From assembly GCA_919901895.1 (NCBI GenBank), contig CAKKQI010000379.1, forward strand, positions 1 to 18,856: a DNA stretch of 18,856 nucleotides, given 5' to 3'. This stretch comes from Candidatus Brocadiaceae bacterium (GTDB taxonomy: Bacteria; Planctomycetota; MHYJ01; JACQXL01; CAKKQI01). Of the stretch, positions 7,405 to 13,601 are shown in pieces. Every line of letters starts with the position of its first letter. Position 1 is the first letter of the stretch. The notes below the pieces were generated by a model. It made no database searches. It was not told the origin of the DNA and saw only the letters and a program-made list of their open reading frames with translations. Both the position numbers and the translations under genes were made by a program.

Positions 7405-7463
7405 CGCCAGAGGCGGATCAGTCCTACGGCTGACGCCAGAGGACGAATCAGTCCTTTGGCTGA
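7405..7463 (+). repeat. two tandem 29/30-base hairpin-forming units
   Basis: Unit 1 (7405-7433) and unit 2 (7434-7463) both read CGCCAGAGG, a short variable piece, ATCAGTCC, two variable bases, GGCTGA. Within each, TCAG pairs with CTGA; in unit 1 TCCGCC also pairs with GGCGGA (7403-7417). Unit 2 ends about 35 bases before the sigma gene. Confidence 0.65.
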
Positions 7464-7485
7464 AACATTAATAAAGAAATTTAAT
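7456..7485 (+). promoter_or_regulatory. weak candidate promoter of the sigma factor operon
   Basis: TTGGCT (7456-7461), 18 bases, TTTAAT (7480-7485), giving a start near 7492 and a leader of a few bases. The -35 would be contributed by the second tandem repeat. An ECF-like TGAAAC (7461-7466) followed by CGTAA (7486-7490) is also present, but its 19-base gap is too long for a normal ECF promoter. Confidence 0.25.
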
Positions 7486-7498
7486 CGTAACGGCCTAT

Positions 7499-8065
7499 AT
7501 GAATTTCCTATCGGATCAGGAATTGATTAACCTTTGCCGGGAAGGCAAACCGGAAGCATTCACTGTTCTCTACGAACGCTACCGACAAACCATAATGAAT
7601 TTCGCCTACCGGATACTTCGTGATTCTCACCTCTCAGCCGATGTGCTTCAGGAAACCTTTATCTACGTTTTTAAAAAATTACCAACCTATGAATCCAGAG
7701 CAAAATTCACCACTCTGCTCTTTCAGGTCGCCCGACATATCTCTTTTAATAAGTTAAAAAAAATAAAACACTTGAAAATCCAGCCGCTGCCCGAAGAAAT
7801 ATCCGGCCCGGACACAGAGATAAATTCAAATCCGGAAAAAATTTTACAGAATGAAGAAATCGGAAAAAATATTGCCGGGGCATTAAAACAATTACCCTTG
7901 CTGTACCGGGAAGTTATTAACTTGCGGATTATTCAAAACTTGCCTTACCGGGAAATAAGTGCTATACTTGATTGTCCGCTCGGAACCGTAAAATCAAGGC
8001 TCCATAACGGGTTGGAGATGTTAAGAACTTATTTAAGAAGTAAAATTGAACAAAATAAAGAATAA
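7499..8065 (+). CDS. ECF-type RNA polymerase sigma factor
   Basis: 188 residues, typical of extracytoplasmic-function sigma factors, with only regions 2 and 4. Region 2 spans about residues 20-88 and includes YRILRDSHLSADVLQETFIYVFKKL (region 2.1-2.2, core binding) followed by the -10 recognition helices. Region 4 spans about 124-180 with the helix-turn-helix LPYREISAILDCPLGTVKSRL that reads the -35 element. A charged linker of about 35 residues separates them. The next gene, 15 bases downstream, is a membrane anti-sigma factor, so activity is probably held at the membrane until a signal arrives. A canonical ECF promoter at 9301-9328 is the best target in the window. No Shine-Dalgarno is seen before the ATG. 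Confidence 0.93.
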   Translation: MNFLSDQELINLCREGKPEAFTVLYERYRQTIMNFAYRILRDSHLSADVLQETFIYVFKKLPTYESRAKFTTLLFQVARHISFNKLKKIKHLKIQPLPEEISGPDTEINSNPEKILQNEEIGKNIAGALKQLPLLYREVINLRIIQNLPYREISAILDCPLGTVKSRLHNGLEMLRTYLRSKIEQNKE

Positions 8066-8080
8066 ATTGCTTATATTATT

Positions 8081-8734
8081 ATGAAATGCCAAGAAATTAC
8101 TAACGATCTTCTCAATGATTATAACCAGGAGTCACTTGAGGAGACATTGTCTCAAAACATCAGAGGACATCTTACTGCCTGTAAACAATGTCTGTCGCGC
8201 CGAGAAGAAATTAAAAATATTACGGATTCACTCAAGCACTCGCCGGAATTAAATCTAAAAACACCAATTTCCGAATTGGTGGATGAAAAAATTTATACCG
8301 ATATCCACCGCCTGGTTGCCTCAAGACAACGTAAACCAGCCCAGACGACTCCAGGTAATTTCAGATTAATTTTACTCTCCACCGCTGCGGTTACCCTGTT
8401 CGGCATTTGCAGTTATTTCGTTTTAGAATTTTTGCTAACCGAACAAAAATTAAGTCCACCGCAAGAATTACCTACCACCGAAACCGGCACTGCTGTAATT
8501 TCAGATCCATCACTGTTACTACCTCAATCGGTTATTCAAACTAAAAAAATTAACGTTATTAAAGGCGATATTAATATGGATGGTGCATCAGATATCATTG
8601 ACAGCATGCTCATCTGCCAGTATATTTTAGATGAAAAAAAATTAGTGCTGAACGATTTAACCGCTGATATGAATAATGACGGCGAAGTTGACATCGGAGA
8701 TGCCCTGTTGATTGCCCAAAAAGTGATGGAATAA
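8081..8734 (+). CDS. transmembrane zinc anti-sigma factor with C-terminal dockerin domain
   Basis: 217 residues. Residues 1-40 form a zinc-binding anti-sigma (ZAS/zf-HC2) domain: C3 and the H30-x3-C34-x2-C37 motif (GHLTACKQC). A membrane helix covers about 95-118, so the C-terminus should lie outside the inner membrane. After a Pro/Thr-rich linker comes a complete dockerin (162-217) with two calcium loops: D163, N165, D167, D174 in the first and D196, N198, D200, D204, D207 in the second, each followed by the usual helix (SMLICQYIL, ALLIAQKVM). The gene follows the ECF sigma factor and precedes a cohesin-like lipoprotein, its probable binding partner. The N-terminal domain should sequester the sigma factor. 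A dockerin as the sensory domain of an anti-sigma factor is unusual. Confidence 0.88.
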   Translation: MKCQEITNDLLNDYNQESLEETLSQNIRGHLTACKQCLSRREEIKNITDSLKHSPELNLKTPISELVDEKIYTDIHRLVASRQRKPAQTTPGNFRLILLSTAAVTLFGICSYFVLEFLLTEQKLSPPQELPTTETGTAVISDPSLLLPQSVIQTKKINVIKGDINMDGASDIIDSMLICQYILDEKKLVLNDLTADMNNDGEVDIGDALLIAQKVME

Positions 8735-8750
8735 GATTATCTATAGTATG

Positions 8751-8792
8751 TCTGTGAAATCTGCGACAATCAGTAAAATCCGTTGTAATCAT
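8751..8792 (+). repeat. degenerate ATCTGTGA-type repeats before the cohesin gene
   Basis: Four or five words of the form ATCTGTGA/ATCTGCGA/ATCAGTAA/ATCCGTTG spaced about 10-11 bases apart fill the spacer up to the start codon at 8793. They resemble the ATTCGTGT repeats before kdsB. No ribosome binding site is visible. Confidence 0.5.
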
Positions 8793-9263
8793 ATGAAAAA
8801 ATTATTACTTTTATTCCTTATTGCCGGCCTGACCGGTTGCGCTACTGCTGATCAGCCGTCCTCCGTAAAATTACTTAAACTAAACTATGATAAGTCTTAC
8901 CCGGTTGACATCTGGATTGAATCTGGTGAAAATCAGGTCGGCGCTTATACCGTGACGCTTGAATATGATGCCGGCATTGTCAATATTAAAAATATCATCG
9001 TCCCCACCGGCTATAATTCTTTCCCCGGCAGTCCGATGGCCAATCAAGCCACTTTTACGACCGGTAAAACTATTATTACCGGTTTTTATCCGGGCAAAAA
9101 CTCTTTGAGCGGCCGGGTAAAAATCGCCACAGTCACTTTTCAAGCAATTAACCCGGGCACCAGCCCGTTCAAAACCACCCTGCAAAACCTCTATAATTAT
9201 TCCAGCCAGCCACTAAAAGGAAAAGTAATCCTTTCCACTGATAGCATCACCGTTAGCAAATAA
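8793..9263 (+). CDS. cohesin-like domain lipoprotein, likely partner of the dockerin anti-sigma factor
   Basis: 156 residues from ATG 8793; an upstream in-frame ATG at 8748 would put 15 extra residues, encoded by spacer repeats, before an otherwise perfect signal peptide. MKKLLLLFLIAGLTGC has lipobox LTGC with C16 as the lipidated residue and Ala at +2, which by the E. coli rule favours the outer membrane. Residues 24-156 look like a cohesin: YPVDIWIESGENQVGAYTVT, then LEYDAGIVNIKNI, a GK/TGFYPGKNSLSGRVKIATVTFQA strand set and a final beta strand. The cohesin beta-sandwich order (VDV..V.GYQFTLEYDP..L, later SG.L.TVTF.) fits. It follows the dockerin-bearing anti-sigma gene by 58 bases, strongly suggesting binding between the two products. 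Cohesin assignment is by motif pattern and neighbourhood. Confidence 0.78.
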   Translation: MKKLLLLFLIAGLTGCATADQPSSVKLLKLNYDKSYPVDIWIESGENQVGAYTVTLEYDAGIVNIKNIIVPTGYNSFPGSPMANQATFTTGKTIITGFYPGKNSLSGRVKIATVTFQAINPGTSPFKTTLQNLYNYSSQPLKGKVILSTDSITVSK

Positions 9264-9300
9264 CCCTTTCTAAAAATTTTCTATAAAAAATTATTTTTTT

Positions 9301-9328
9301 TGAACTTTTCACCTTATTTAACGTCTAA
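9301..9328 (+). promoter_or_regulatory. canonical ECF sigma promoter upstream of the vWA gene
   Basis: TGAACTTTT (9301-9309), 16 bases from GAAC to the next box, then CGTCTAA (9322-9328). GAAC with CGTC at this spacing is the usual ECF promoter form. The predicted transcript has about 100 bases of leader before the vWA gene at 9438. The rest of the 174-base gap holds an AT palindrome with TATAAT (9371-9376) and the hairpin ACTCGCT-N7-AGTGAGT (9400-9420, one mismatch) just before the ribosome binding site. Confidence 0.65.
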
Positions 9329-9437
9329 ATAAATAGAGAACCTGATAAACCGGCGGTCATCAGATAATATTATAATATCAGGATGCTCTGTTGAAAACCA
9401 CTCGCTCTGACATAGTGAGTAATAAGGAGGCATTGTT

Positions 9438-11060
9438 ATGAGGAATTTTATAGCCATCTTAATGGGATTGGGCCTGGCCGTATTGTTGGTCTTGGGAATA
9501 AGTATGAACAATTGCATATCTTATAAAACAAGGCGATCAATGTCTGATAATTATAAAGTTGCCTGTTTGAGCGCCCCTTCTCCTTCTCAACCAGTCGGAG
9601 TTATTTCAGAAACAGAACCGGATTTTTACCGCCAGGATTTTAATACTGAATCTTATGACCGCGTTTATGAAAATCCTTTTCTATCGGTACGTCAAAATCC
9701 CCTTTCCACTTTTTCCATTGATGTGGATACGGCTTCTTACGCCAATGCCCGCCGTTTTTTGAACGAAGAACAGTTCCCTCCCAAAGATGCGGTGCGAATA
9801 GAAGAATTTATTAACTATTTTTCTTATTATTACCCGCCACCGGAAGGGAATAAACCTTTTTCGGTTAATATTGAAACATCAGAATGTCCCTGGGCTAATA
9901 ACCACCGATTAGTACGTATCGGTTTAAAAGGAAAAGAAATTACGCTGGAAAATCGACCACTCAGCAACCTGGTTTTTCTGATTGATGTTTCCGGTTCGAT
10001 GCAACCGGATAATAAGTTACCACTAGCTAAAAAAACGATGCAATTATTGGTGGAACAATTAACCGAAAACGACCGGGTAGCCATAGTGGTTTACGCCGGT
10101 GCTTCCGGATTAGTCCTGCCAGCCACCACCGGAGACCAAAAAGAAAAGATTCTTTCTGCTTTAGGCCGACTTGAAGCCGGCGGTTCCACCAACGGCGGAG
10201 AAGGAATCCAACTGGCTTATCAAATCGCTCTGTCTAATTTCATCAAGAATGGTATTAACCGGGTTATCCTGGCCACAGATGGTGATTTCAATATCGGGGT
10301 TACCAATCAAGGAGACCTAATTCGGCTGATTGAGGAAAAAGCAAAGAGCGGTGTTTTTCTAAGCGTGCTGGGATTCGGGATGGGTAATTATAAAGATTCA
10401 ACTCTGGAAAAATTAGCCGATCAGGGTAACGGTAATTATGCCTATATTGATACGCTCAACGAAGCCCGTAAAGTGCTGGTGGAACAAATGAGCGGCATGC
10501 TTATTACCATTGCCAAAGACGTTAAGATTCAGGTGGAATTCAACCAGGCGCAGGTTACGGCTTATCGCTTAATTGGTTACGAAAATCGGTTACTCCGGTC
10601 TGAAGATTTTAACGATGATAAAAAAGATGCCGGCGAAATCGGCGCCGGTCACACCGTTACCGCCCTTTATGAAGTGGTTCCGACCGGTCAGGAAATCAAT
10701 TTTTCTTCGGTGGACCCATTAAAATATCAACCACAAATGGAAACCGGCCGGACCACGCACAGCAATGAACTCCTGACGGTTAAACTTCGTTACAAAAAAC
10801 CGGATGGCGATATGAGTCAACTTTTAGAATTTCCGGTAACTGATAGTGGCAGTAAACTTAACTCTGCTTCAAGTGATTTTAAATTTGCCGCGGCGGTGGC
10901 GGCCTTCGGAATGATTCTACGTGATTCTGAATATAAAGGAAACGTAACTTTTGACAGCGTTCTTAAGTTAGCCCAGGAAAACGCCAGGTCGGATGAATCT
11001 GGTTACCGCTCTGAGTTTATCAGTCTGGTAAAGAAAGCTAAAAAGATCAAGAAAGATTAA
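9438..11060 (+). CDS. von Willebrand factor A domain protein, YfbK-like (with DUF3520-type C-terminus)
   Basis: 540 residues with a strong Shine-Dalgarno (AAGGAGG, eight bases before ATG). Residues 4-21 form a membrane or signal segment; C26 is not in a normal lipobox, so a membrane-anchored periplasmic form is likely. Residues 78-160 are the conserved YfbK N-terminal region (ENPFLSVRQNPLSTFSIDVDTASYANARRFL). The vWA domain spans about 177-355 with a full metal-ion site: D183-x-S185-x-S187, T251 and D281. Residues about 360-535 match the C-terminal YfbK/DUF3520 region (SDFKFAAAVAAFGMILRDSEY, SGYRSEFISLV). The family's role is unclear; vWA domains bind protein partners through the metal. An ECF promoter upstream points to control by the neighbouring sigma factor. 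Its last 14 bases overlap the convergent MetE-like gene. Confidence 0.88.
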   Translation: MRNFIAILMGLGLAVLLVLGISMNNCISYKTRRSMSDNYKVACLSAPSPSQPVGVISETEPDFYRQDFNTESYDRVYENPFLSVRQNPLSTFSIDVDTASYANARRFLNEEQFPPKDAVRIEEFINYFSYYYPPPEGNKPFSVNIETSECPWANNHRLVRIGLKGKEITLENRPLSNLVFLIDVSGSMQPDNKLPLAKKTMQLLVEQLTENDRVAIVVYAGASGLVLPATTGDQKEKILSALGRLEAGGSTNGGEGIQLAYQIALSNFIKNGINRVILATDGDFNIGVTNQGDLIRLIEEKAKSGVFLSVLGFGMGNYKDSTLEKLADQGNGNYAYIDTLNEARKVLVEQMSGMLITIAKDVKIQVEFNQAQVTAYRLIGYENRLLRSEDFNDDKKDAGEIGAGHTVTALYEVVPTGQEINFSSVDPLKYQPQMETGRTTHSNELLTVKLRYKKPDGDMSQLLEFPVTDSGSKLNSASSDFKFAAAVAAFGMILRDSEYKGNVTFDSVLKLAQENARSDESGYRSEFISLVKKAKKIKKD

Positions 11061-12198
11061 AAAATTCCCCGACTTTTTGGCTAGTTTGACCAAGAATGGA
11101 TAATAATTTCTCCGCCTCGGCTTCGGTCCGCATTCCCATTCCGCAGGACGGAGTCAGAAGCGATTGGTTTAGGATGCGTTCTTTATCAATCCCTTTTTTA
11201 ACCAGCGTATCAATGGCGATATAAATACGTTTGGTTAAATCAGTTATAAATTCTGGAGACCTAAAGGTCTCCTCGACACGCCTGTCTTCTAAAGTAACCG
11301 GCACAATCCCCCAAGCAATCACCCCGCCCCGGTTAATAAATTTTTTAATATCATCCGCATATAATAAGAATTTATCCATAAATCCATAGGCGTCAAAACT
11401 GATAATATCTACAGGTAATTCTAAAAGCAAACTCCAGTCCGTATTACCGCAACAGTGAATACCCACTAACGAACCGGTGGGATGAATAGTTTCAATGATT
11501 TCTCCCAGATATTTGGTAACCATTTCGCTGGTTAAAGGCGAATAGGCCGAACCGTAGCCCATCAGGGAAGGTTCGTCAATGAAGATGATCGGTTTTCCGC
11601 CCCGCCCTGGCGGGACGGATCCGCCTCCCCGGCCCCGCCAAGCGAAGCGGGGCGGGCTGACGGAAAGATTTAAGGTGTTAGCAAAAAGATTAATCTGCCA
11701 GAGTGCCTTCATTGCTAAATTTTTAACCATCACATCGGCGATGATTTCATTATGGATAATCGCCTGGCCGGTTTCATCTGTCACCGCCAGCCCCCAGGTA
11801 ATCGGACCGGTAATCTGGCCCTTGATAAAAATCGCAGGGCGATTTTTATCCATTTTCAAAAGGTCTAACATTTTATATAACCCCGGTACATAATCCGGAC
11901 TGATGGCGAAATAATCAAGATTTTTATTGAGATAATGCTGATAAAAATTCGCCAGTTCTTCCGGCGAATTTTTATTGGCTGTATCAAAATAGATTTTTTT
12001 CTTCTCGCGGTCGGTGCTTAAACCGGGCAGGCCTTCGCTGAACTGGGTCGCCATCCCCTCCTTAAAATCACGTTGGGGTAATTGGGGCCAGAAGGGAATT
12101 CCCGGCAGGTTTTTCAGGATTAACTCGCAGGCCTTAACCGGGTCTTGATGAGGCAGGCTTCCGATACCGGTTGGGGTAAAATTAAACTTATTAGTCAT
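11047..12198 (-). CDS. MetE-core-like (UROD/MetE superfamily) methyltransferase, possibly corrinoid-dependent methionine synthase
   Basis: 383 residues, about half the size of classical MetE and lacking its N-terminal folate-binding half. The TIM-barrel catalytic half keeps the zinc ligands: H248 and C250 in GIHCCGNTDW (C249 adjacent), E209 in IIFIDEPSL and C352 in LTPSCGMGMR. Opening motifs PTGIGSLPHQDP and IPFWPQLPQRDF are typical of the bacterial UROD/MetE-like group. Short MetE-core proteins can make methionine from methyl-corrinoid donors, so the CFeSP subunit gene 1.5 kb away is suggestive. Residues about 180-200 are an in-frame insert made from a GC-rich palindromic repeat, between a helix and the FIDEP strand. 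Upstream on the same strand lies a tRNA. No Shine-Dalgarno. Substrate not settled by sequence. Confidence 0.75.
   Translation of the reverse strand: MTNKFNFTPTGIGSLPHQDPVKACELILKNLPGIPFWPQLPQRDFKEGMATQFSEGLPGLSTDREKKKIYFDTANKNSPEELANFYQHYLNKNLDYFAISPDYVPGLYKMLDLLKMDKNRPAIFIKGQITGPITWGLAVTDETGQAIIHNEIIADVMVKNLAMKALWQINLFANTLNLSVSPPRFAWRGRGGGSVPPGRGGKPIIFIDEPSLMGYGSAYSPLTSEMVTKYLGEIIETIHPTGSLVGIHCCGNTDWSLLLELPVDIISFDAYGFMDKFLLYADDIKKFINRGGVIAWGIVPVTLEDRRVEETFRSPEFITDLTKRIYIAIDTLVKKGIDKERILNQSLLTPSCGMGMRTEAEAEKLLSILGQTSQKVGEFFNLS
11597..11663 (-). repeat. GC-rich palindromic element inserted in frame in the MetE-like gene
   Basis: Hairpins CCCGCC-CT-GGCGGG (11601-11614) and CCCCGC-N8-GCGGGG (11633-11652), with outer arms CCGCCCC (11597-11603) and GGGGCGG (11649-11655). 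It is far richer in G and C than the rest of the gene and shares GGATCCGTCC (reverse strand 11622-11613) with the intergenic repeat at 7336-7345. Translated, it adds about 21 low-complexity Gly/Pro/Arg residues. Confidence 0.75.
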
Positions 12199-12229
12199 TT
12201 TTAAAAATAGAATAAAACTGATTTAATAG

Positions 12230-12256
12230 ATAAAAATTTTGTTTCAAAATTTTTAT
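12230..12256 (-). terminator. AT-rich hairpin after the CAU tRNA
   Basis: ATAAAAATTTTG-TTT-CAAAATTTTTAT: perfect 12-bp arms at 12230-12241 and 12245-12256, two bases beyond the 3' end of the tRNA on the reverse strand. Probable tRNA terminator or processing hairpin; the MetE-like gene starts 31 bases further. Confidence 0.5.
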
Positions 12257-12258
12257 AA

Positions 12259-12330
12259 TGGGCCCAGCAGGTTTCGAACCTGCGACCAACGGATTATGAG
12301 TCCGCTGCTCTACCACTGAGCTATGGGCCC
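12259..12330 (-). tRNA. tRNA with CAU anticodon (elongator Met or Ile2)
   Basis: On the reverse strand the acceptor stem GGGCCCA pairs with TGGGCCC, discriminator A, no encoded CCA. The D arm is AGCTCAGTGGTAGAGC, the anticodon stem GCGGA/TCCGT encloses CTCATAA (anticodon CAU), and the T arm is GCAGG-TTCGAAA-CCTGC. It lacks the three G-C pairs at the anticodon stem base typical of initiator tRNA. Whether it is methionine elongator or the lysidine-modified isoleucine tRNA cannot be settled by eye; the TTGGTCGC context is like Ile2. Confidence 0.93.
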
Positions 12331-12334
12331 GTAA

Positions 12335-12362
12335 ATAAATTTTGTGCGGTCACAAAATTTAT
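12335..12362 (-). repeat. perfect 12-bp hairpin in the 5' leader of the CAU tRNA
   Basis: ATAAATTTTGTG-CGGT-CACAAAATTTAT lies between the tRNA promoter and the tRNA, four bases from the acceptor stem. It resembles the hairpin on the other side of the tRNA and the one behind tRNA-Leu. It may be a processing or attenuation structure. Confidence 0.55.
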
Positions 12363-12390
12363 GTTTATTTCTGATGATTTTTACGTATCT

Positions 12391-12418
12391 AATATAACTT
12401 TTAACTTGATTTCGTCAA
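12391..12418 (-). promoter_or_regulatory. sigma70-type promoter of the CAU tRNA
   Basis: On the reverse strand TTGACG (12413-12418), 16-base spacer, TATATT (12391-12396). The transcript would start about 53 bases before the tRNA and include the hairpin at 12335-12362. Confidence 0.65.
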
Positions 12419-12473
12419 GTTTTTATTATGCGAGCAAGTAAAACGCCTCCCTCGTTTACGTTAAAGAATAAAT

Positions 12474-12501
12474 TTGCTTTTAAAAAATAGAAAGATATAA
12501 T
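12474..12501 (+). promoter_or_regulatory. promoter of the Nudix operon, apparently leaderless
   Basis: TTGCTT (12474-12479), 16 bases, TATAAT (12496-12501). Only eight bases lie between the -10 box and ATG 12510, so transcription should start at or very near the start codon; no Shine-Dalgarno is present. Confidence 0.6.
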
Positions 12502-12509
12502 TAATAACA

Positions 12510-13037
12510 ATGTCATATAAAATTCTCAAAACCGAAGAAATTTACCGCGGGAAGATTTTTAACGTCCGGCGCAGTCAGCTCAACCTGAAAAACGGACGGA
12601 ACACCTGGTGGGAGATGGTCGCCCATAACGGGGCGGCGGTCATCCTGCCTCTCCTTTCGCGGAATAAAGTCATCCTGGTCTACCAATACCGCTACCCAAT
12701 TAATAAATCTATCTGGGAACTGCCGGCCGGCCGGCTGGAACGCGGAGAATTACCGTTAACCTGCGCCCGGCGGGAACTCCAGGAAGAAATCGGCTGCACG
12801 GCCCGCCGTTTCAAAAAAATGATTACTTTTTATAGCACCCCGGGCTTTACCAGCGAAAAACTTCATATTTTCGCGGCAAAAGGATTAACACCTTCTTACG
12901 CTTGCCCCGATGATGACGAAAAAATTAAAACCCGCGTCTTTACCCGCCCGGAAATAGTTAAACTAATCAACCAAAATAAAATTATTGATGCCAAAACGCT
13001 GATCGGATTAATGTTATGGTTACGGAATCAGATTTAG
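12510..13037 (+). CDS. Nudix hydrolase, ADP-ribose pyrophosphatase type
   Basis: 175 residues. A perfect Nudix box spans about 74-96 (G-x5-E-x7-REL-x-EE-x-G: GRLERGE, then RELQEEIG), holding the magnesium-binding glutamates. YSTPGFTSEK follows about 15 residues later, with the proline characteristic of ADP-ribose pyrophosphatases. The preceding VILVYQYRYPINKSIWELPAG segment is also typical of that subfamily. It would hydrolyse ADP-ribose to AMP and ribose 5-phosphate in the cytosol, clearing a reactive NAD breakdown product. Its last 22 bases overlap the start of the next gene, so the two are probably translated together. Family is certain; ADP-ribose as substrate is inferred. Confidence 0.92.
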   Translation: MSYKILKTEEIYRGKIFNVRRSQLNLKNGRNTWWEMVAHNGAAVILPLLSRNKVILVYQYRYPINKSIWELPAGRLERGELPLTCARRELQEEIGCTARRFKKMITFYSTPGFTSEKLHIFAAKGLTPSYACPDDDEKIKTRVFTRPEIVKLINQNKIIDAKTLIGLMLWLRNQI

Positions 13038-13567
13038 TCTTCGGTGAAATCGCCATCAAAACCAGACTGGTCACGGCCCGGCAGATTGACGAAGCCATTA
13101 CCATTCAGCATGGGTTGCCTGAATGGAAACCGCTCGGATTAATCCTTCTGGAAAAACAATATCTCACCAAGGAACAACTGGAGAACATTATTGATATCCA
13201 GAAACGGAACCTGGAAACCCGAGCGATTCAACTTCGTTATATTAAAGAAGACAACATCTTCGGACGCTTGGCGATTAAACTCAATCTGGCTACGGAACAG
13301 CAGGTCGAAGAATGCCTGGGCGTCCAGTTAATGATGCAGGATGATTATTTGTTACGTCTGGGCGAACTGATGGTGAAAAAAAAATACCTTTCCGGCACAG
13401 ACGTAAAAAAAATACTGGAATACCAATCCGCCCAGGTAATTCATTGCCCAAAATGCGATACGAAATATAACGTCGTGTTATTTAACCCGGGCGCCAAATT
13501 TATCTGTTATGAATGCGAAACAGAGTTGACGGTACCGAAAAATTTAACCAGTACGATGAATTTATAA
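13016..13567 (+). CDS. four-repeat helical (GspE N-terminal/MshEN-like) protein with C-terminal zinc ribbon
   Basis: 183 residues, no signal peptide or membrane segment. Four similar units lie at about 9-31, 40-62, 82-104 and 115-137, each of the form FGEIAIKxxLVTxxQIDEAIxxQ. This is the pattern of the GspE/PilB/MshE N-terminal domain, which in some proteins binds cyclic di-GMP. A zinc ribbon follows: C144-x2-C147 and C164-x2-C167. No ATPase domain is present, so it is not a complete type II/IV secretion motor. It overlaps the Nudix gene by 22 bases and ends 132 bases before acsC. The spacer 13568-13699 has a promoter at 13573-13601 and the acsC Shine-Dalgarno. Function unknown. Confidence 0.7.
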   Translation: MVTESDLVFGEIAIKTRLVTARQIDEAITIQHGLPEWKPLGLILLEKQYLTKEQLENIIDIQKRNLETRAIQLRYIKEDNIFGRLAIKLNLATEQQVEECLGVQLMMQDDYLLRLGELMVKKKYLSGTDVKKILEYQSAQVIHCPKCDTKYNVVLFNPGAKFICYECETELTVPKNLTSTMNL

Positions 13568-13572
13568 ATTAT

Positions 13573-13601
13573 TTGACCCCGTTAGAAATGTTTACTATAA
13601 T
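13573..13601 (+). promoter_or_regulatory. strong sigma70-type promoter of acsC
   Basis: TTGACC (13573-13578), 17-base spacer, TATAAT (13596-13601): one of the best promoter matches in the window. The leader to ATG 13700 would be about 92 bases and contains TTAATCTGTATAATCACTGT, a word of the dispersed repeat family, then AAAGGAG. Confidence 0.7.

Noticed and set aside
7405..7463. Possible CRISPR array from the tandem units
   Set aside because: There are only two imperfect units, adjacent with no spacers, and no cas genes.
7461..7490. ECF autoregulatory promoter before the sigma gene (TGAAAC...CGTAA)
   Set aside because: The 19-base gap is too long for a usual ECF promoter; kept only as a weak remark.
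8748..8792. Upstream ATG extending the cohesin lipoprotein by 15 residues
   Set aside because: It would place a polar stretch, encoded by spacer repeats, before a perfect lipoprotein signal peptide.
9388..9400. CTGTTGAAAACCA, similar to the MITE end CTGTTGAAAAACCA
   Set aside because: Only one end, 13 bases with one base missing, and no partner repeat nearby; it could be a remnant or chance.
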